A stretch of 64,000 nucleotides of DNA from JBIOHP01 sp044449065 (GTDB lineage Bacteria; Bacteroidota; Ignavibacteria; UBA10030; SZUA-254): assembly GCA_044449065.1 (NCBI GenBank), contig JBIOHP010000004.1, forward strand, positions 1 through 64,000, in the 5' to 3' direction. A model generated the notes under the pieces. The model was not told the DNA's origin. It did no database searches and saw only the letters and a program-made list of their open reading frames with translations. This document shows positions 1-8,556 of this stretch, in pieces. The position numbers and the translations under genes are program-made. Positions within the stretch are counted from its first letter, which is position 1. Each line of letters begins with the position of its first letter.

Positions 1-89
1 GGGATTGAGGGGTGGGCATAAGTCAAGAATATATTGTCAAAATAATTCAATCTTTTTAGTTCCAAATCTTTTTGCCAATGACGATTTTA

Positions 90-1061
90 TTATCTCTTCC
101 TTATCTGATCCAGCAGCACAGCAAGAAGAATCACAAATCCTACGATCACCTGCTGCACGTAGGAATTGACGTTCATGAGATTCAAGCCGTTCCGCAGCAC
201 GCCGATAAGGAGCGCGCCAAGGAATGTCCCTATAATAGAGCCCCGTCCGCCCTGCAAGCTGGTTCCGCCGACCACAACTGCGGCGATAACGTCAAGTTCG
301 TACATCAAGCCTGAGTTCGGCTGCCCCGAATTCATCCGTGAAGCGAGCAAAATCCCGCTTAGCGCCGCCAGCGCGCCGCAAATAACGTACGCCCTGATGA
401 GCACTGAATTTGCGTTAATCCCCGCCAGGTGCGCTGCTTCCTTATTTCCCCCAACGGCGTACACATACCGCCCGAAGCGGGTATGTTTCAGCACAATGTA
501 CGCGGCGATATAAATGACGATCATGATAAGCGTGGGGATGGGAAGGGCAAGCAAGCGTCCGTTTCCGATGAAGCTGAATTGTTCCGGCAATCCCCACACA
601 GGTCTGCCGTCGGTGTACATGTACGATGTGCCGCGGGAAATTGTCATCAACGCGAGCGTGATAATGAACGGGGCAATGTTGAATCGCGTGATGAATATTC
701 CCGCGATGCTCCCCGATAACGCGCCGATAAGAAGCCCGGCAAAAATTGCGAGTGGAAATACAACAGCAAGCGGCAAATCGATCTTCAACATGCTTGTTGT
801 GATGACGCCGCTGAGCGCGACAAGCGCGCCCACCGAAAGATCAATTCCTTCGGTGAGAATCACAAACGTCATGCCCACCGCGATGATCGCTGTGATGGAA
901 ATTTGCAGCGTTACGTTGAGGATATTTTCGGACGTAAAGAAATACGGAGAGAGGAAGGCGAAGAGAACGATTTCTAAAAGCAGCGCGATGCCGATGCCGA
1001 ACTCCATCAATACCTGTCCGGCGCGTTTTGATTGCGCGAGAAATTGACCTTCAGGCGACAT
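90..1061 (-). CDS. Sugar ABC transporter permease, RbsC/AraH family
   Basis: Inner-membrane permease of a ribose/galactose-type importer, 323 aa, the usual length for the family. The protein is almost entirely hydrophobic segments, with the family hallmark GIDLSVGALVALSG near residue 70 and a second conserved glycine-rich stretch, VVVGGTSLQGGRGSI, near residue 262. It is the last gene of a four-gene minus-strand operon. Its ATG overlaps the end of the ATPase gene by 11 nt, so the two are probably translationally coupled. A second, diverged permease is the first gene of the same operon, so the membrane channel may be a heterodimer. The sugar cannot be read from the sequence. Confidence 0.93.
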   Translation of the reverse strand: MSPEGQFLAQSKRAGQVLMEFGIGIALLLEIVLFAFLSPYFFTSENILNVTLQISITAIIAVGMTFVILTEGIDLSVGALVALSGVITTSMLKIDLPLAVVFPLAIFAGLLIGALSGSIAGIFITRFNIAPFIITLALMTISRGTSYMYTDGRPVWGLPEQFSFIGNGRLLALPIPTLIMIVIYIAAYIVLKHTRFGRYVYAVGGNKEAAHLAGINANSVLIRAYVICGALAALSGILLASRMNSGQPNSGLMYELDVIAAVVVGGTSLQGGRGSIIGTFLGALLIGVLRNGLNLMNVNSYVQQVIVGFVILLAVLLDQIRKR

Positions 1062-2559
1062 TGGATTCCTCCGCCGATCCGCCGGTTGCGAGCGTCATAA
1101 TTTTTTCCTGCGACGCTTCCGCGCGGTTCAGGACGCCGGTGATTTTCCCATCCCACATCACCGCGATGCGATCGGAAATTCCCAGAAGCTCGGGCAAATC
1201 GGATGAAATCACAATTACCCCGATGCCTTCCTTCGCGAGATTATTGATAAGATTATAGATTTCGAATTTCACTCCCACATCGATGCCGACGGTGGGTTCA
1301 TCGAAGATCAGCACTTTTGATTTTGTAAACAGCCACCGCGCAAGCACAATTTTCTGCCGGTTGCCGCCGCTCAGGTGCTCCACTTCCTGTTCAAGAGACG
1401 GCGTTTTGATTCGCAACTTCCCGGTGAATTCTTCTGCCGCGGCATTTTCCTTTTTCCTGTCGATAAATAATCCTCTCATCACCTCTTTCAGGTTGGAGAG
1501 AGAGATGTTTTCGCGGACAGCCATTTGCATAATGAGTCCGTATTTGTTCCGATCCTCGGTGAGCAAGCCGATGCCGAGATCAATTGCCTCGCGCGGCGAG
1601 CGGGGATGGATTTCCTTGCCTTCAAGGATTATTTTACCGGATAGTTTCGGGTCTGCCCCGAACATTACGCGCGCAAGCTCTGTTCTTCCCGCGCCTACCA
1701 GTCCTGCAAATCCCAGAATTTCACCGCGGTATAACGTGAGATTGATATCGTTGAGCATGGGGGTGTTGATCCCTTCAAGACGGAGAACCTCGCCGCCGCG
1801 CTGAAGATCGATCTTGGGATATTCATTTTCCAGCTCGCGTCCCACCATCCAGCGGATAAGACTGCGGCGGTCGACCTCGGAGACGGGACATGAATGAATA
1901 AACTTTCCATCGCGCAGGACCGTCATGCGGTCTCCGATCTGGAACACCTCTTCCAGCCGATGCGATATATAAATGATTCCCACGCCCTCTGTTTTCAACC
2001 GTTTGATCACCGTGAAAAGATTTTCCAGTTCGTGATCGGTAAGCGATGCCGATGGCTCGTCCATTGCAAGGATGCGGACATTTTTGGAGAGCGCCTTCGC
2101 AATTTCCACCATCTGCCGTTTGGCAACGCTGAGTGAGCTGACGGGGATGGAAGGATCGAGGTCTTCGCCGAGGAGCTTTAATGACGCACGCGCTTTCTGG
2201 TGCATGGTATTGAAGTCGATGAAGGGCGAGTTGCCTTTCCGCGGTTCATTGCCGAGCAGGATATTTTCCGCTATGGAGAGTTCGGGCACCAGCTTGAAAT
2301 CCTGGTAGATCATACCGATTCCGCAGCGTTGAGAATCTGCCGGCGAGTGAATTTCCATTTCCATGCCATCGATGAGAATTTTTCCCGCATCACCGCGAAG
2401 CGCTCCGGAGAGAATTTTCATGAGGGTCGATTTTCCAGCGCCGTTCTCTCCGAGAAGGCAGTGGACTTCACCGTTCCGCAGTTCGAACGAGACGTCTTGC
2501 AGCGCGAGCACGCCGGGGTACTGCTTGGAGATATTTCGCATTTCAAGAAGCGGAGGCAT
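1051..2559 (-). CDS. Sugar ABC transporter ATP-binding protein, RbsA/MglA family
   Basis: Cytoplasmic ATPase of the importer, 502 aa, with two fused nucleotide-binding domains as is standard for RbsA/MglA. The first domain has Walker A GENGAGKST near residue 38 and Walker B ILAMDEPSASL near residue 165. Its signature reads LSVAKRQM rather than LSGGQ. The second domain has the atypical P-loop GLVGAGRT, with Arg replacing Lys, a good LSGGNRQK signature and Walker B LIFDEPTVGID. Such asymmetry between the halves is usual in this family. The gene lies 192 bp after the binding-protein gene, with a palindromic repeat in between, and overlaps the downstream permease. No clear Shine-Dalgarno precedes the ATG. 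Confidence 0.95.
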   Translation of the reverse strand: MPPLLEMRNISKQYPGVLALQDVSFELRNGEVHCLLGENGAGKSTLMKILSGALRGDAGKILIDGMEMEIHSPADSQRCGIGMIYQDFKLVPELSIAENILLGNEPRKGNSPFIDFNTMHQKARASLKLLGEDLDPSIPVSSLSVAKRQMVEIAKALSKNVRILAMDEPSASLTDHELENLFTVIKRLKTEGVGIIYISHRLEEVFQIGDRMTVLRDGKFIHSCPVSEVDRRSLIRWMVGRELENEYPKIDLQRGGEVLRLEGINTPMLNDINLTLYRGEILGFAGLVGAGRTELARVMFGADPKLSGKIILEGKEIHPRSPREAIDLGIGLLTEDRNKYGLIMQMAVRENISLSNLKEVMRGLFIDRKKENAAAEEFTGKLRIKTPSLEQEVEHLSGGNRQKIVLARWLFTKSKVLIFDEPTVGIDVGVKFEIYNLINNLAKEGIGVIVISSDLPELLGISDRIAVMWDGKITGVLNRAEASQEKIMTLATGGSAEESNVA

Positions 2560-2619
2560 TGCTAATTCATCGCATGGTTGAACATAATATAATCAGGAGT
2601 TATGGTTATTAAGTCTCTC

Positions 2620-2743
2620 CGAGAACTCGTAGTAGCGGGTCACCAGACCCGCGCGAAAGCTCAAAGGGATTCAAAACCAGCCGCCGATCCGGTGACCTGC
2701 CCGTACGGTTGGGCGGGTCGGCTACTACAAAACATGGTTCTCG
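2620..2743. repeat. Palindromic REP/MITE-like element in ABC operon
   Basis: About 124 bp with nested inverted repeats. The outer arms are CGAGAAC (2620-2626) and GTTCTCG (2737-2743). Next come GTAGTAGC (2629-2636) and GCTACTAC (2721-2728), and then GGGTCACC (2637-2644) against the near-match GGTGACCT (2691-2698). The left part also contains AGACCCGC, which can pair with GCGGGTC near 2713. It has no coding capacity of its own. It sits in the transcript between the binding-protein and ATPase genes, where it could fold into a long imperfect hairpin. Confidence 0.75.
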
Positions 2744-2751
2744 AATACACT

Positions 2752-3675
2752 CTATTTCCCCGCAGTTTTCTGGAGTGCTTCTTTATCGACGATTCCTACC
2801 TCAACGGGCATTATTTTCGGCACGGTCGCGCCGGAGAAATACTCTTTAATCTTCGCAATCGTTGACTCGCCTATCTTTTTGGGATATTGAACAACATCAG
2901 CTTTGAGCGCGGTGCCTTTCAGAATTGCGTCTGCCGCAGGAGGCGTGGCGTCATACCCGATAATGCTGACCTTATCGCGTTTAAATTGCCCAACGGCGTC
3001 GAGCGCTCCGAGCGCGGAATCATCATTGATCCCGAAAATCCCATCGAGGTTGGGATGCGCCTGCAAAATATCCGACGCTGCCTGCAATGCTTTATCGCGC
3101 ACGCCCTCGCCGTTCACGTCGGCTACGATAGAGATGCCGGGAAATTTTGCAATCGCGTCTTTGAATCCCTGTGTCCGGTCCAGCACCGAGGTTATGGTCG
3201 GCTGACCGATGATGGCGACCGTTCCCTTTCCGTTAAGTATCTTTGCCATATATTCTCCGGCGAGTTTCCCACCAGCGACATTATCGGAGGCGATGTGGCA
3301 GACAACGTCTCCTTCCTGCGCAGCAATATCGGCGGTGAAAACGGGAATTTTCGCGTCATTCGCTTTTTTAATTGCCGGTCCGATGCCGCGGGAATCCACC
3401 GGGCTGACAATAATAGCGTCCACTTTCTGGGTGATAAAATCCTCGATTTGCGATGTCTGTTTCCCCAGGTCAAAATCCGCCGCGGACATCACCAGCTCAT
3501 ACCCGTTCTTTGCGGCTTCGGTCCGCAATCCCTCTTCGAGGTCTTTGTAGAAAACATGCGCGCGTGTGAGCAGCGTAACACCGATCACTTTCGAGGCTTT
3601 ATTTTCCTTTCCTTTTTTTGCGCACCCCGCTGCAATCAAAAGCGTTGCGATAATCAAGATAACCAGCTTCCTCAT
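2752..3675 (-). CDS. Sugar-binding lipoprotein of ABC importer, RbsB family
   Basis: Periplasmic substrate-binding protein, 307 aa. The N-terminus is a lipoprotein signal with lipobox IAAGC (Cys at residue 18). The mature part is a type I periplasmic-binding fold: VIGVTLLTRAHVFYKDLEEG starts the first lobe, and DAIIVSPVDSRGIGPAI and FGINDDSALGALDAVG are typical of RbsB-like proteins. A strong Shine-Dalgarno, AGAAGGAG, lies upstream of the ATG. It is the second gene of the operon, between a permease and the repeat that precedes the ATPase gene. The fold suggests a pentose, hexose or polyol ligand; the exact one cannot be inferred. Confidence 0.94.
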   Translation of the reverse strand: MRKLVILIIATLLIAAGCAKKGKENKASKVIGVTLLTRAHVFYKDLEEGLRTEAAKNGYELVMSAADFDLGKQTSQIEDFITQKVDAIIVSPVDSRGIGPAIKKANDAKIPVFTADIAAQEGDVVCHIASDNVAGGKLAGEYMAKILNGKGTVAIIGQPTITSVLDRTQGFKDAIAKFPGISIVADVNGEGVRDKALQAASDILQAHPNLDGIFGINDDSALGALDAVGQFKRDKVSIIGYDATPPAADAILKGTALKADVVQYPKKIGESTIAKIKEYFSGATVPKIMPVEVGIVDKEALQKTAGK

Positions 3676-3697
3676 TCAATATTCTCCTTCTATAATA

Positions 3698-4666
3698 TTA
3701 CCGTTTTGTTTTCCGATCCATAACCACTGCAATTAAAATAACCAATCCGATTGCAACTTGCTGCCAGTACGCCGACACATTGAGAAGCACCAGGCCGTTT
3801 CGTAAAATTCCCATCAGGATGGAGCCGAAAATTGCCCCTAACACCGTTCCTCTCCCGCCGGATAAACTCACCCCTCCGATGACGGCCGCCGCGATGACGT
3901 CCAATTCGTAGCCGGAACCCGCCGTCGATTGACCCACGCCGAACCGCGACGTAAACAGCACGCCCGCAATTCCCGCCGCAAAACCGCAGAGCGAATAAAT
4001 AACGATTTTGTTTTTTGTGACCTTCACACCGCTATAGAGCGCGGCTTCTTCATTTCCACCGATGGCGTACACGTATCTTCCCCACGCGCTGGATTTTAAG
4101 AGAAAACCGACAACGAGCGCGAAGACCAGCATGATGAGGATCGGAATCGGAACTTGCAAAATCTGTCCCTGTCCCAGCACAAGAAATTCATGCGGCAAGC
4201 CCCTGAGTGTTTCTCCTCCCGTGATAGCGAAGGCAAGCCCGCGCGCGATGCTCATCATACCGAGTGTGACAATAAACGGGGGAAGATTTATTCGTGTGAT
4301 CAGGAGGCCGTTCACAAATCCGCACGCGAGTCCGGTAAATAATCCTGCCATTGCTGCAAAAAATATATTTACACCCATATTCAACAGGATCGCAGTGACC
4401 ACGCCGGATAACCCGAGCACCGACCCGACCGAAAGATCAATACCGCCGGCAATAATCACGACCGAGATGCCGACAGTCATGATCGCGATAAAGGATAATG
4501 CCAGCGTGACCTGGGAAAGATTAGACCAGTTGAGAAATGTCGATTGAAAAAAATGTTCCCCGCCGAACGTCGATGTTAGGATGGTCAGGACGAGAATTTC
4601 TGCCAGCAATGCAAACCAGATGCCGATGCGTTGGAAGCCAAAGCGTTTCAGGTTCAGGATTGTCAT
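3698..4666 (-). CDS. Sugar ABC transporter permease, RbsC family (second copy)
   Basis: Inner-membrane permease, 322 aa, first gene of the minus-strand importer operon. It carries the same family motifs as the permease at 90-1061: GGIDLSVGSVLGLSG near residue 74 and VIGGVSLSGGRGTVLG near the C-terminus. The two are clearly diverged, so this is not a recent duplication. The gap to the binding-protein gene is only 22 bp. The upstream region (4667-4902) is shared with the divergent phosphatase gene and holds a plausible promoter and a short inverted repeat. No Shine-Dalgarno is obvious before the ATG. Confidence 0.93.
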   Translation of the reverse strand: MTILNLKRFGFQRIGIWFALLAEILVLTILTSTFGGEHFFQSTFLNWSNLSQVTLALSFIAIMTVGISVVIIAGGIDLSVGSVLGLSGVVTAILLNMGVNIFFAAMAGLFTGLACGFVNGLLITRINLPPFIVTLGMMSIARGLAFAITGGETLRGLPHEFLVLGQGQILQVPIPILIMLVFALVVGFLLKSSAWGRYVYAIGGNEEAALYSGVKVTKNKIVIYSLCGFAAGIAGVLFTSRFGVGQSTAGSGYELDVIAAAVIGGVSLSGGRGTVLGAIFGSILMGILRNGLVLLNVSAYWQQVAIGLVILIAVVMDRKTKR

Positions 4667-4705
4667 GCGGCGCTGGGTCGATTTCGTGTACTTAGTTCAA
4701 TAGAT

Positions 4706-4720
4706 TGTCGTTAACCGACA
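4706..4720. promoter_or_regulatory. Possible operator of the ABC importer operon
   Basis: Inverted repeat TGTCG-TTAAC-CGACA, located between the candidate minus-strand promoter and the first permease gene. A repressor bound here would sit just downstream of transcription start. Sugar importers of this type are often controlled by LacI-family repressors, but no regulator gene is in the window and the arms are only 5 bp. Confidence 0.3.
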
Positions 4721-4735
4721 GCAAAAGTGTTCGTA

Positions 4736-4764
4736 AATATCCGCAAATTTTGAGCAATAATCAA
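4736..4764 (-). promoter_or_regulatory. Candidate promoter of the ABC importer operon
   Basis: Read on the minus strand, TTGATT is followed after 17 nt by GATATT, a fair match to -35/-10 spacing for a housekeeping sigma factor. It lies about 70 bp upstream of the first permease gene. Bacteroidota-type promoters differ from this consensus, so the call is tentative. Confidence 0.35.
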
Positions 4765-4819
4765 TTTTTCGGCAGCAATTGAGCTATCTTGCGCATCCCA
4801 ATCATCGCCGGGAAGTCGG

Positions 4820-4848
4820 TTGATATTTGAGAACTTTCTTTGTAAGAT
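4820..4848 (+). promoter_or_regulatory. Candidate promoter of the phosphatase gene
   Basis: TTGATA, 17 nt, then TAAGAT. The predicted transcript would start about 50 nt before the ATG at 4903. It is divergent from the importer promoter in the same 236-bp intergenic region. The call rests on consensus matching only. Confidence 0.35.
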
Positions 4849-4902
4849 ATACTGAGATTGAACATCAAAAGATTCGTTTACTAAGCAAATGACAAAGTAT
4901 TC

Positions 4903-7407
4903 ATGATAAATCCATTCGAGAAATTCTCAGCGCGCACAATCCGCATTATATTTACCGTCATAACTCTCGCAACGTTTGCATTAAGCGTCCATGCATTTTT
5001 ACAGGTGATGGTTTTTGAGGTAACGAGCAACGATCAATGCGGGTGGAACGACGTTCGGGGACGGCAATCGCATATCATCATCAGCGACGTCCTGCCCGGC
5101 GGAGTCGCCGAGAAAGCGGGCATCCGGAACGGCGATACCCTCGTCGCGATCAATGGAAAACCTTTCGTCAATTCCGGATTTGCCCAAGTGATGCTGAATC
5201 AGATTTCCCGCGGCGAGTATGCAACCTATTCTATCCACCGGGGGACGATGCAATTCGAGACAAAGATAGAAATATTGAAATCGTTCAATGTTTTGGCGGT
5301 TTCAATGTCTCTCCTCGGTTTCGGGTTTCTGCTCGTCGGTTATGTCGTTGTGATGACCAAACCTCGCGGGAAGGTTCAGCGCATGTTCGGCTGGTATGGG
5401 ATTTACACGATGTTGTTCTTCGGGATCACGAATGTTTCTGCAACTCTGCCGCCCTGGCTCCGTATTGTGTATATCTCCGCTCTGGTCGTGGGTCACGGTT
5501 TCAGTCCGCCGATGTTCGTTTTATTTTTCCTCCATTTCCCTGTGCGCCGCAAAGTCCTGGATAAAAAATGGCTTAAGCCGCTCCTGTACACTCTCTCGAT
5601 TGTCTATGGAATCACGTTTTTACAAATGTCGAGAAATTTCTCTACATCAGTTATAGGCACGCTTCTAAGTCTTGTGCCGCTGTTTTTCTTTATCGAAGGA
5701 TTGGTCGAGTTCACAAAGAATTATTTCAAGTATGTTGATCGTCAGCGGCGCGATCAGCTCCTTCCAATTTTAGCCGCCGCTTCGGTTACCGTAGTGTGCT
5801 TTACCTACTTGTTCGTTATTCTCGCAGTCAATCCTTTTCTTTTCTTTCTTAGACCCTGGGTTATAGCGCCAATTGCGCTCATCGTCGGGCTGCCGCTTGC
5901 GTTCGGGTACAGCATATTCCGCTACCGGTTGATGGATATCGATTTCATCATTAAACGGAGTCTCATTTATGGGGCTGTCACGGCAACTATCGCGGCGGTA
6001 TATCTCCTGATCGTCGTCGGCGTGGGCCAGCTTGTCGGGTTATTTTTTCACTACACCGATAACCGGACGCTGAATATTGTCGCATTTATGGTCATCGCCT
6101 TTATTTTCGATCCGGTCAAACGAAAAACCCAGGGATGGATCGACCGCGTATTTTACCAGGAGCGCCTGAATTACCAGCAGGCATTGCTGGAATTCAGCCG
6201 CGAGCTTCCCCGCCAGATGGATATGGAACAGATCCTCCAATCGATCATCAATACTATTTCGACGGCGATGCACGTGGAAAAAATGGCGGTGGCGGTTTGC
6301 GATATAAAGGAGGGATGCCTTGCGGTTGGGAAAAATATTCCTCAGAAACTGGGAGCATTTGAAAACGAGCCGGGCGGATTGATGGCATTGCTTCAGCAAA
6401 CGCGGAAACCCCTCTCCCTTGTTCTGATCGGCGAAGAAGGAGAGCAAATTGCCATACACGAAGCAGACAAGAAACAAATTATCGATTCAAACATTGTCCT
6501 TTCGGTGCCGATGTTTATGAAAGAGCGGCTGATCGGAGCCATCAACGTTGGTCCGAAACTTTCCGGCAAGGTATATTCGCAGGACGATATCGATCTGCTC
6601 GGTACGGTGGCGGGGCAGGCGGCGATCGCGATTGAAAACGCGCGCCTCCATGAAAGCGAGCTTGAGAAAAAACGGATGGAAGAAGAGCTCTCCATCGCCC
6701 GGAAGATTCAACAAGGGTTGCTCCCAAAATCCGATCCGAAGATGAAAGAATTGGATATTGCCGGAGTCTCCATCCCCGCGCTTTCGGTTGGCGGCGATTA
6801 TTACGATTACATTCCTCTGAACGGCAACCGTCTCTTGATTGTCGTCGCGGATGTATCGGGGAAAGGGATGTCCGCAGCATTGTACATGTCGAAGATACAG
6901 GGAATGATCCAGCTTGCCGCGCATCTCTATCACTCGCCGAAAGAAATGCTGGAAGAAGTGAACCGGCGCATTTACGACGGTATAGAACGGAAATCGTTTA
7001 TCACCATGATCCTCGGGTTGTTCGACCTGAACAGGAAAGAAGTAATCCTGTGCCGCGCCGGGCATAACAAAGCGCTGGTGAGCGTTGATGGGCAAATGCA
7101 TTTCGCCGAAGCGGGCGGCATCGGGCTGGGATTGGAGCCCGGACCGATTTTCGAACGGTACCTTGAGGAAGTGCGTATTCCGCTTGTGCCGGGCAACCTG
7201 TTTCTGTTTTATTCCGACGGACTCACCGAGGCGATGAACGAAAAGGACGAGCAATTTGGCGAGGAGACGGTGTGCGATCTGGTGGCGGGCAAACGCGATC
7301 TGCCTGCTGCGCAGATACAGGCGGCGATTTTGCAGAGCGTTGAAAAATTCCGCGGCGCCGCCGAAGTGCATGACGATATCTCGCTTGTAGCGGTGAAGGT
7401 GAGGTGA
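4903..7407 (+). CDS. Membrane PDZ-GAF-SpoIIE (PP2C-type) serine phosphatase
   Basis: An 834-aa signalling phosphatase of the RsbU/SpoIIE type. Order of parts: an N-terminal membrane anchor (residues about 13-33); a PDZ domain (about 40-110, with GGVAEKAGIRNGD); a block of hydrophobic helices (about 130-400); a GAF domain (about 430-590); a short coiled coil; and the C-terminal phosphatase domain (about 620-834). The phosphatase keeps its metal-binding acidic residues in GGDYYDY (Asp632), VVADVSGKGM, SDGLTEAM and HDDISLVAV. Such enzymes dephosphorylate anti-sigma-factor antagonists carrying STAS domains. The PDZ domain probably faces the periplasm, but which ligand it senses is unknown. It stands alone as a transcription unit. 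Confidence 0.9.
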   Translation: MINPFEKFSARTIRIIFTVITLATFALSVHAFLQVMVFEVTSNDQCGWNDVRGRQSHIIISDVLPGGVAEKAGIRNGDTLVAINGKPFVNSGFAQVMLNQISRGEYATYSIHRGTMQFETKIEILKSFNVLAVSMSLLGFGFLLVGYVVVMTKPRGKVQRMFGWYGIYTMLFFGITNVSATLPPWLRIVYISALVVGHGFSPPMFVLFFLHFPVRRKVLDKKWLKPLLYTLSIVYGITFLQMSRNFSTSVIGTLLSLVPLFFFIEGLVEFTKNYFKYVDRQRRDQLLPILAAASVTVVCFTYLFVILAVNPFLFFLRPWVIAPIALIVGLPLAFGYSIFRYRLMDIDFIIKRSLIYGAVTATIAAVYLLIVVGVGQLVGLFFHYTDNRTLNIVAFMVIAFIFDPVKRKTQGWIDRVFYQERLNYQQALLEFSRELPRQMDMEQILQSIINTISTAMHVEKMAVAVCDIKEGCLAVGKNIPQKLGAFENEPGGLMALLQQTRKPLSLVLIGEEGEQIAIHEADKKQIIDSNIVLSVPMFMKERLIGAINVGPKLSGKVYSQDDIDLLGTVAGQAAIAIENARLHESELEKKRMEEELSIARKIQQGLLPKSDPKMKELDIAGVSIPALSVGGDYYDYIPLNGNRLLIVVADVSGKGMSAALYMSKIQGMIQLAAHLYHSPKEMLEEVNRRIYDGIERKSFITMILGLFDLNRKEVILCRAGHNKALVSVDGQMHFAEAGGIGLGLEPGPIFERYLEEVRIPLVPGNLFLFYSDGLTEAMNEKDEQFGEETVCDLVAGKRDLPAAQIQAAILQSVEKFRGAAEVHDDISLVAVKVR

Positions 7408-7446
7408 GGGGTTGGAAGTTGTAGAATAAATTGGATTGGCAATCAA

Positions 7447-8556
7447 CTATGAGAAAACATTCTCATTATGATGAATTACGGGTGAATTAAAGTCGATTCG
7501 TCTCCTAAATTCTCTAAGATCCAAAATAAATTTTGCATAATTTGAAATTTCAATGCTATGAATAGCGGATGACTGAGATGAGTATTCTTTTAAAAGATAG
7601 CTTTTCGGTGTGGGGTACAGGATTTGAATGTCAGGTCTATATAATTTAAAAAAGGCTATCGCGATAGACTGCAATTTACTTACACCAGCACCAACTGTAA
7701 ACTTATGCGATGTTTTATATTGATAATAGTATTTCTCGAGAACTTGAAACGTTTCCGCATAATAGTAGGTGGACACTTTTATCTGGTCGGCTGCCTTAAT
7801 TTGACCCAGTATATGCCTGTTTATATAATGTATGGCTTCTGTTCTCCATTCATCTTTTTTCCTCAAGGGTACCCCGTGAACAATTACTGTGACACTTGGT
7901 GAGAATTCCTGGAAAAGAGTAATTAGTAATTCTTCATTGAACGTAGGAAAGGCGATCAAAAATATTGGAGAATTGTTCATGGCTGAACTGGAAAGACTTT
8001 TGGTTGTCGTGGTTGCTAGTAAATCCGATGTTTGAAAAAACAATTTCGAAGAGCGGAGTTCACGATTTCGTTTTCTCGTTTCGAAAACGCGCTTTGAGGG
8101 TTTATATATCCTTGATTCAGTATAAACGATGACGAGCTTAGTCGCCAACTTATTAAGGCCAACAAGAAGTGACATCATTAACAATTTTGACATCGAAGAA
8201 ATATCAATAATTGTTTCCCGAGAATCTTGTAGATGTTTATATATTTTCGAGATTTCATCCTCAAACTCTTCGGGTAGCCTTCGATCAAAAGAGACTTCGA
8301 TAATGTTCACTTTCATATCTCTCAATATTTTGCGGATTTCATCATCCTTATTTTTGTGACTCTCTCCTTTATATAGAATTAGGAATGCTTCCTTAGGGGG
8401 TTTATCGATCAAATGTTGCAAATAATTTACGGTTCTATCTTCAAATCCCGAAGCCAGGATCAAAGAATATTGCCCAGCAACGGGAATGTAACATCCTTCA
8501 TAAATGCGAGGAAGTTGAGGAATAATTGGGTCTTCAAACTTGATCATATAATTCAC
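7447..8556 (-). CDS. Putative tandem CARF-like (Rossmann) sensor protein of the defence-like cassette
   Basis: A 369-aa protein of no family I can name. It appears to hold two related alpha/beta units. The first begins with strand YSLILASGFEDR (30-41) and has DISSMSK (118-124) before a long helix. The second begins PIFLIAFPTFNEE (197-209) and has VGAGVSK (288-294) before a similar helix. The placement resembles the D-x-T-G-G-T-K region that follows the fourth strand of CARF nucleotide-sensor domains, so I infer a pseudo-dimeric CARF-like protein. No nuclease or transmembrane domain is visible. The GTG start overlaps the kinase-ATPase stop by 4 nt; an ATG three codons later (8547) is an alternative. 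It is the last gene of an AT-rich operon. Confidence 0.7.
   Translation of the reverse strand: MNYMIKFEDPIIPQLPRIYEGCYIPVAGQYSLILASGFEDRTVNYLQHLIDKPPKEAFLILYKGESHKNKDDEIRKILRDMKVNIIEVSFDRRLPEEFEDEISKIYKHLQDSRETIIDISSMSKLLMMSLLVGLNKLATKLVIVYTESRIYKPSKRVFETRKRNRELRSSKLFFQTSDLLATTTTKSLSSSAMNNSPIFLIAFPTFNEELLITLFQEFSPSVTVIVHGVPLRKKDEWRTEAIHYINRHILGQIKAADQIKVSTYYYAETFQVLEKYYYQYKTSHKFTVGAGVSKLQSIAIAFFKLYRPDIQILYPTPKSYLLKEYSSQSSAIHSIEISNYAKFILDLREFRRRIDFNSPVIHHNENVFS

Noticed and set aside
2887..3723. Open reading frame of 278 codons on the plus strand opposite the sugar-binding protein
   Set aside because: The protein on the other strand is a clear RbsB. The plus-strand translation is rich in Cys and Arg and resembles no family.
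6487..7446. Open reading frame of 319 codons on the minus strand opposite the phosphatase
   Set aside because: It lies wholly against the phosphatase domain, which has clear catalytic motifs. It has no family-like features and no ribosome-binding site, so it is an antisense shadow.
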